A DNA stretch of 64,000 nt, from NCBI RefSeq assembly GCF_026213295.1, contig NC_079432.1, forward strand, positions 14,991,761 to 15,055,760, read 5' to 3'. This DNA comes from Gadus chalcogrammus. Taxonomy: Eukaryota; Chordata; Actinopteri; Gadiformes; Gadidae. The notes beneath the pieces are model-generated. The model made no database searches. It was not told the DNA's origin and saw nothing but the letters and a program-made list of their open reading frames with translations. Positions 60,112 through 64,000 of this stretch are shown one piece after another (position 1 is the first letter of the stretch; every line of letters begins with the position of its first letter). The translations under genes were made by a program, and so were the position numbers.

Positions 60112-60363
60112 TCAGGGGGGGTTCAGGTCAGGGTGTGGGGGGAGCTCGATAAGACGAGCCACGGGTCGATGGCAGGTTCTTCGGCCTGTGTCCACTATCG
60201 CCGAGCGGACCCTTCCATCTTTCCCTTTGACGACAGTCTTCACCCGCCCCAGGAGCCAATGCGCTCTGGGTAACGCCGGATCTACAAGCATGACGGGAGT
60301 GCCAACTTCCAAGTTACTGCGCTCTCTGTGCTACTTGCGACGGCCTTGCATATTGGGAAGATA
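60112..60363 (-). pseudogene. BEL/Pao integrase C-terminal fragment
   Basis: The minus-strand frame shows GTPVMLVDPALPRAHWLLGR and VRPVARL-like text (HRPVARLIELPP), the C-terminal integrase domain of fish BEL/Pao elements. Just upstream in the same frame, near 60325-60330, a TAG stop occurs where the family usually has a Trp codon. The integrase core continues on the other side of the hAT insertion, from 63762. It is a defective copy. Confidence 0.78.
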
Positions 60364-60702
60364 TTCTGAAGTAGGGCTGGGCGATTTGGCCTAAAAATAA
60401 AATCTCGATTTTTTCTAACTAATGGACGATTTTCGATTTAAACCTCGATTTTTTTTTTCTGTTTTTCTCTAAACAAATTAAAAAGACCAGGGCAAAATTT
60501 AAATACATATTTTCTTTATTAACACAACAAAACTGCAAGCAGTTATCCAGGGGTCCAAGCGAACTGAAAAAAAAAGATCTTGTAGGCCATTCCTGAAAAA
60601 CTTGTAAAATGAAATACAACAAATAATAAATAATGATAATACAATTTATGATGAAAATACTCTCAAACAAAATAACATCCCTTTAACTTTCTGGGAAGTT
60701 GT

Positions 60703-61718
60703 CTACAGGTTTTTCGCAAGGAAGACAAGCCTGTCTACTGCCTCTGGCTTGAGGCATGCTCTTTGGCATGTTACAATGTTACCCCCCGTACTGAAAACCC
60801 TCTCCGAAGGGGCACTTGTGGCAGGAATGGAGAGATATTTCCTGGCCAGATTACTCAGTCTTGGGAAGTTAGCTTCATGTACCTTCCACCATTGCAGTGG
60901 GTCTGTATCAGGGTCTGTCTCAGACGACAACAAGTAGGATGACAGCTCAGCTTCAATTTTGTCCTGCTCTGACTGGGAGGTAGGCGTCACTGTCTTCTTC
61001 TTGAAGAAGCTTGCTAGAGTTTTCTTCTTCTTTGTAACAGGCTCAGCAGCTTCTTCTTGGTGCAGGTCCTTCACAGATGTGCCAGGCTGGGATTTGCTTT
61101 TCTCAGCTGGAAGAGACATCAGCTCTGTAACAGCTCTTTTCTTGATTCCATCCACTTCGTCATCTGCTATATACGTTGTCCGGAACCGGGGGTCCATGAG
61201 TGAGGCCATGTCCAGGAGTTCCTGTGTTACAGGGTCATTGTATTTATTGTTGAGGTAGTTGAGTATGTTGCTCTTGATTTGTTTGGTGAGCTCGGTCTCA
61301 CCCTCCTCTGGCTGCAGAAGGCTGTTGTTTAACAGGTGGAGTACCGGTTTGAGGTAGGAGACACTCACGTAGGCTTCACCAGATAGGGCATCAGTGAATT
61401 CCTTCAGTGGACTTACAGCTTTATTCATTGACTCCAACACGTCAATGTCCTGCCAGGTGGGCACCAGGTGCCTGCTTTTCTTGTCTGCTCCCAGGACCTG
61501 TGCTATGGCCTTCTCCTGTTCCAACACTCGTTCTACCATCAGTTGTCTCGAACCCCACCTGGTTAGGGACTCGGTGATGAGGTTGTGAGATGGTAGACCG
61601 AGCTCAGCCTGTACCACTGCCATATCTCTTCTCTTCTTCCAACTGAAGGAAAAGGCACTTACAACTTTTTTGCAAACACCGATGGCACGGTCAATCCGTG
61701 GATCTTTCATACCATTCA
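60703..61718 (-). CDS. hAT transposase exon 2 (catalytic C-half and dimerisation domain)
   Basis: Follows an acceptor (ttttttacag) and joins exon 1 in phase as AI-M-NGMKDPRIDRAIGVCKK. It carries the TRWGS motif, the SGEAYVSVSYLKPVLHLL segment that should hold the third catalytic acidic residue, and the hAT dimerisation region (WWKVHEANFPRLSNLARKYL, then SAPSERVFSTGG). A basic stretch (KKKKTLASFFKKK) may be a nuclear signal. The stop at 60703 lies about 330 bp from the element's left end. Confidence 0.88.
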
Positions 61719-62358
61719 CTGTAAAAAGGAAAGAAAAAGGGAGGAAACCAAAAAGGAACATTTTAGAATAGCACCATTTGATCAATGTGACAAGAACTGC
61801 ATTCACACATTGTGATAGTCTTTTTTTTAATGATTTAAATATTATTGTATTTTTCCATGACAGACAAACACAAGAAAAAAAAATATGACAATACAAGGAG
61901 ATGGCTGTAGCACAGACTAGTCAAACCAGTGGGAGGAGAGAGGGTTACAGTGTTAAATTATTTTATGCATGTGTCTCTCTTTAACACATAGCCTAGTGTG
62001 TCCGCAGGAACACATGCATTATCTTACACATTATGATAGTCTAACACTTCTTAATTAAGCCTAATTCTGTTTGACAAAGAAAAGAAAATGTTTCACACTG
62101 TACTGGTATAATTTAATTAATGCGTAGCCCACACACACACACACACACACACTTTTTTTTTACTGAATAGAGCTTGAACACATCATAATGTAACTCAGTG
62201 CAACCTAATATGCAACTGCATCAATCCATTCAATTCGTTTTTATACATACATGTAGCACTTTGTTATACATTGAATAGTTTTTTAACTAAATCTGGTGCA
62301 TTTATATGTCCAATGTAATTGCACACTGTCCCTTTTTAAATAAATAAATTGCACTTAC
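61719..62358 (-). other. Intron of the hAT transposase gene
   Basis: 640 bp bounded by gtaagt and ttttttacag on the minus strand. It contains a short (CA)n tract at about 62131-62152. Confidence 0.8.
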
Positions 62359-63199
62359 TGATGGCGTTGTGCAGTCTGTGTCCAAAGCATTGGAGGTTGG
62401 GCCACTCAGTCAGTCTCAAGGCTTTAATCATGTTGGTACCGCTGTCCGTAGTCATGCAAACAAGACGGTCTTCTCGAAGCTTCCAGGAGGCCAGCGAGTC
62501 TTGTAACCCTTGGGCTATTACTTCGCCAGTGTGGTCGTCCGGGAAGTACGATGTCTGCAGGCACTTGCCTCGCAGGGTCCATTCTCCGTCAATAAAATGC
62601 ACAGTCAGACTCAAATATGGGTGTGTGGTTCGGCTGGACCATAGGTCGGTAGTGGTGGAAAAATAAACGATGTTTTGCAGCTGCTCTGCGACTCCAGCTC
62701 TTGTTATGTTGTATAAATTAGGCAATGCAACTGTGGCGAAATGCTTGCGGCTGGGCAGTTGATATTTTGGGTCTATCGTTTGCAGCATCTTAATGAACCC
62801 GTTTTTTTCTACGGTATAGATGGGGACCATATCTTTTGCGATGTGATATGTCACCGCATCTGTGATCGCCTGCCACCGGGGCCCTTTCTTGTCATAAGGA
62901 ATGACTGCTGAAAATGCTGCTGCCAAGGTTACCTGCTTTTTTACAGGCGCTTTGTGGCTTGAGCTCGGATCTGCATCTTTTAGTGCTACACACTCCTGCC
63001 ATTCCACTGCATGTCTCTGTCGCAGGTGCTGGAATAAGTTGGTTGTGTTCCCATGTTTTGCCGCGATCAACTTTCTACAAACCTTACAAAGTACAGATGT
63101 TTGTTCTATGTCTGTCCGCTTGTAACCGAACCACTTCCATACGACTGAAGTAGCACCCTTTTTATGAACGAGTTCTTCTTCATCGGTGTTCGTGGACAT
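62359..63199 (-). CDS. hAT transposase exon 1 (BED finger and first catalytic half)
   Basis: The start is the ATG of MSTNTDEEEL, as in related ZBED-like proteins; an in-frame ATG at 63271 adds 24 residues without motifs. A BED zinc finger follows (VVWKWFGY, LCKVCRKLI, NLFQHLRQRH). The first catalytic Asp is in STTTDLWSS and the second in CMTTDSGTNM. The exon ends at 62359 with donor a/gtaagt. Exon 1 plus exon 2 give about 618 residues, usual for this family. The protein would bind the element's ends and excise it. Host-domesticated ZBED genes are an alternative, but the surrounding termini and target duplication show it is a transposon gene. Confidence 0.9.
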
Positions 63200-63761
63200 T
63201 GTTATGGTAGGGGAGATCAGGGTCGATTGAAACACAGCGATTTCCTCGAAAACCACGGCAAGACTGACCAACCCCGCGAATTTTTTTATTATTTTTTAAA
63301 ATATGCTGTTTCATTCGTCCTGCATGTGTGTTTCAAACGTCCCGACTAGTCGGGGCTTTTGAAACGGATGTCAACTTACATTCAAAGTTAAAAAACAGCT
63401 CGATCATTATGTATTAAATTACACTTGTAACTAAGAGAACACACATGTGAGTTGTTGATCACAAATTATTTGTATACATAACGTCATCTTTGCAAAAGAC
63501 GTTTAACTGAAAAGTGTTTCAATCGACCCGGCTCTCCCCCAAGTCTGTCGGGGGCGAGGTGAATGTGATTGCAGTAGGCTGAGTTTTGCGCGCGTTCTGG
63601 AAAGTGAGAGAGGAGGCTACTACGGAGTCTATTCAGCAAAACAAATCGGAAGAGTCTAGAACTGTTTTTAAATCGCGATTTTTCGGTTCAGCCATTTCAC
63701 AAACCGTAGGAAAGAAAAAATGCAAATTAATCGATTAAACCGAAAAAATCGCCCAGCCCTA

Positions 63762-64000
63762 TTCTGAAGTGTACCTCCTCCAGAACTGGTCAGCTACAGC
63801 CTGACTGTACTTCCAGGTACGATCACTGACGTCATCAGTTGAGGCATAGGCGGCGAGTGGGAGAGCTGTGTCTGGCCGCCCCATGAGGAGAGAGTTGGGC
63901 GTGATGGGATCGAGGTCAGCCAGGTCGCTACTCGTGTATCCCAACGGCTTAGAGTTGAGGATGGCCTCCACTTCAACCAACACTGTGGCGAAGACCTCTG
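63762..64000 (-). pseudogene. BEL/Pao integrase region, upstream part
   Basis: The minus strand reads VEVEAILNSKPLGYTSSDLA, then DPITPNSLLMGRPD, then ADQFWRRY, typical of the BEL/Pao integrase downstream of the catalytic core. The frame runs off the window edge at 64000 and is cut by the hAT insertion at 63762. It belongs to the same element as 60112-60363. Confidence 0.82.

Larger units (their letters stand above)
60372..63761 (-). mobile_element. Apparently complete autonomous hAT transposon, ZBED-like
   Basis: 3390 bp. The terminal repeats are identical for 16 bases (tagggctgggcgattt) and flanked by the 8-bp duplication ttctgaag (60364-60371 and 63762-63769). Subterminal DNA is rich in cgatttt and aatcgatt motifs. 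Inside is a two-exon minus-strand transposase without stops. The insertion lies in the integrase region of a BEL/Pao element. Intact ends, intact target duplication and intact coding suggest a young insertion. Confidence 0.93.

Overview
This window is nuclear DNA from a teleost fish. The evidence is three or four vertebrate genes with consensus introns, dense CA/TG microsatellites, fish-type SINE and LINE tails, and many hAT, Harbinger and TTAA-flanked DNA transposons. The order in the first 20 kb is a beta connexin (gjb7-like, +), znf292 (-) and an intronless 5-HT1E-type receptor (htr1e, -). This matches the order and relative orientation of GJB7, ZNF292 and HTR1E on human chromosome 6q14-q15, except that CGA, which lies between HTR1E and ZNF292 in human, is not seen. 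A cod-like (gadiform) source would suit the very long TG tracts, but the sequence alone does not prove it.

Layout. 1.8-2.6 kb: one-exon connexin, tail-to-tail with znf292. 3.3-17.9 kb: znf292, which I resolved into eight coding exons (about 2555 residues, 16 zinc fingers). Its introns have odd splice sites: one GC donor, one acceptor whose pyrimidine tract is a 29-base C run, one acceptor preceded by (TG)12, and transposons 16 bp and about 45 bp from exon edges. 18.6-19.8 kb: htr1e. 20-43 kb: a gene desert of nested repeats. It includes an RLE-type (R2-superclade) LINE split by a hAT element whose 8-bp target duplication lets the LINE reading frame be read straight through, a 1.7-kb TTAA-flanked element, long TG and GA microsatellites, and a decayed L2-type LINE.

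42.8-45.8 kb: a PCARE-family (photoreceptor cilium actin regulator, C2orf71) gene on the minus strand, with one large exon and a plausible tiny second exon. A 49-bp piece of its coding sequence recurs about 2.8 kb upstream. 46.8-58.5 kb: a mobile-element zone with a hAT relic holding a BED finger (8-bp duplication), a HARBI1 transposase fragment, an L2 ORF1 esterase relic, a hAT nested in a TTAA element, and a 1-kb MITE. 59-64 kb: a BEL/Pao retrotransposon remnant (minus strand) cut by a 3.39-kb hAT element. That hAT has a 16-bp perfect terminal repeat, an 8-bp duplication and an apparently intact two-exon ZBED-like transposase (about 618 residues), making it the best candidate here for a recently active element.

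The host genes work separately: gap junctions (gjb7), nuclear DNA binding (znf292), Gi-coupled amine signalling (htr1e) and photoreceptor cilium structure (pcare). The strongest new observations are the exactly datable nested insertions and the repeat-built splice sites of znf292. Family calls rest on remembered motifs, not on database searches.
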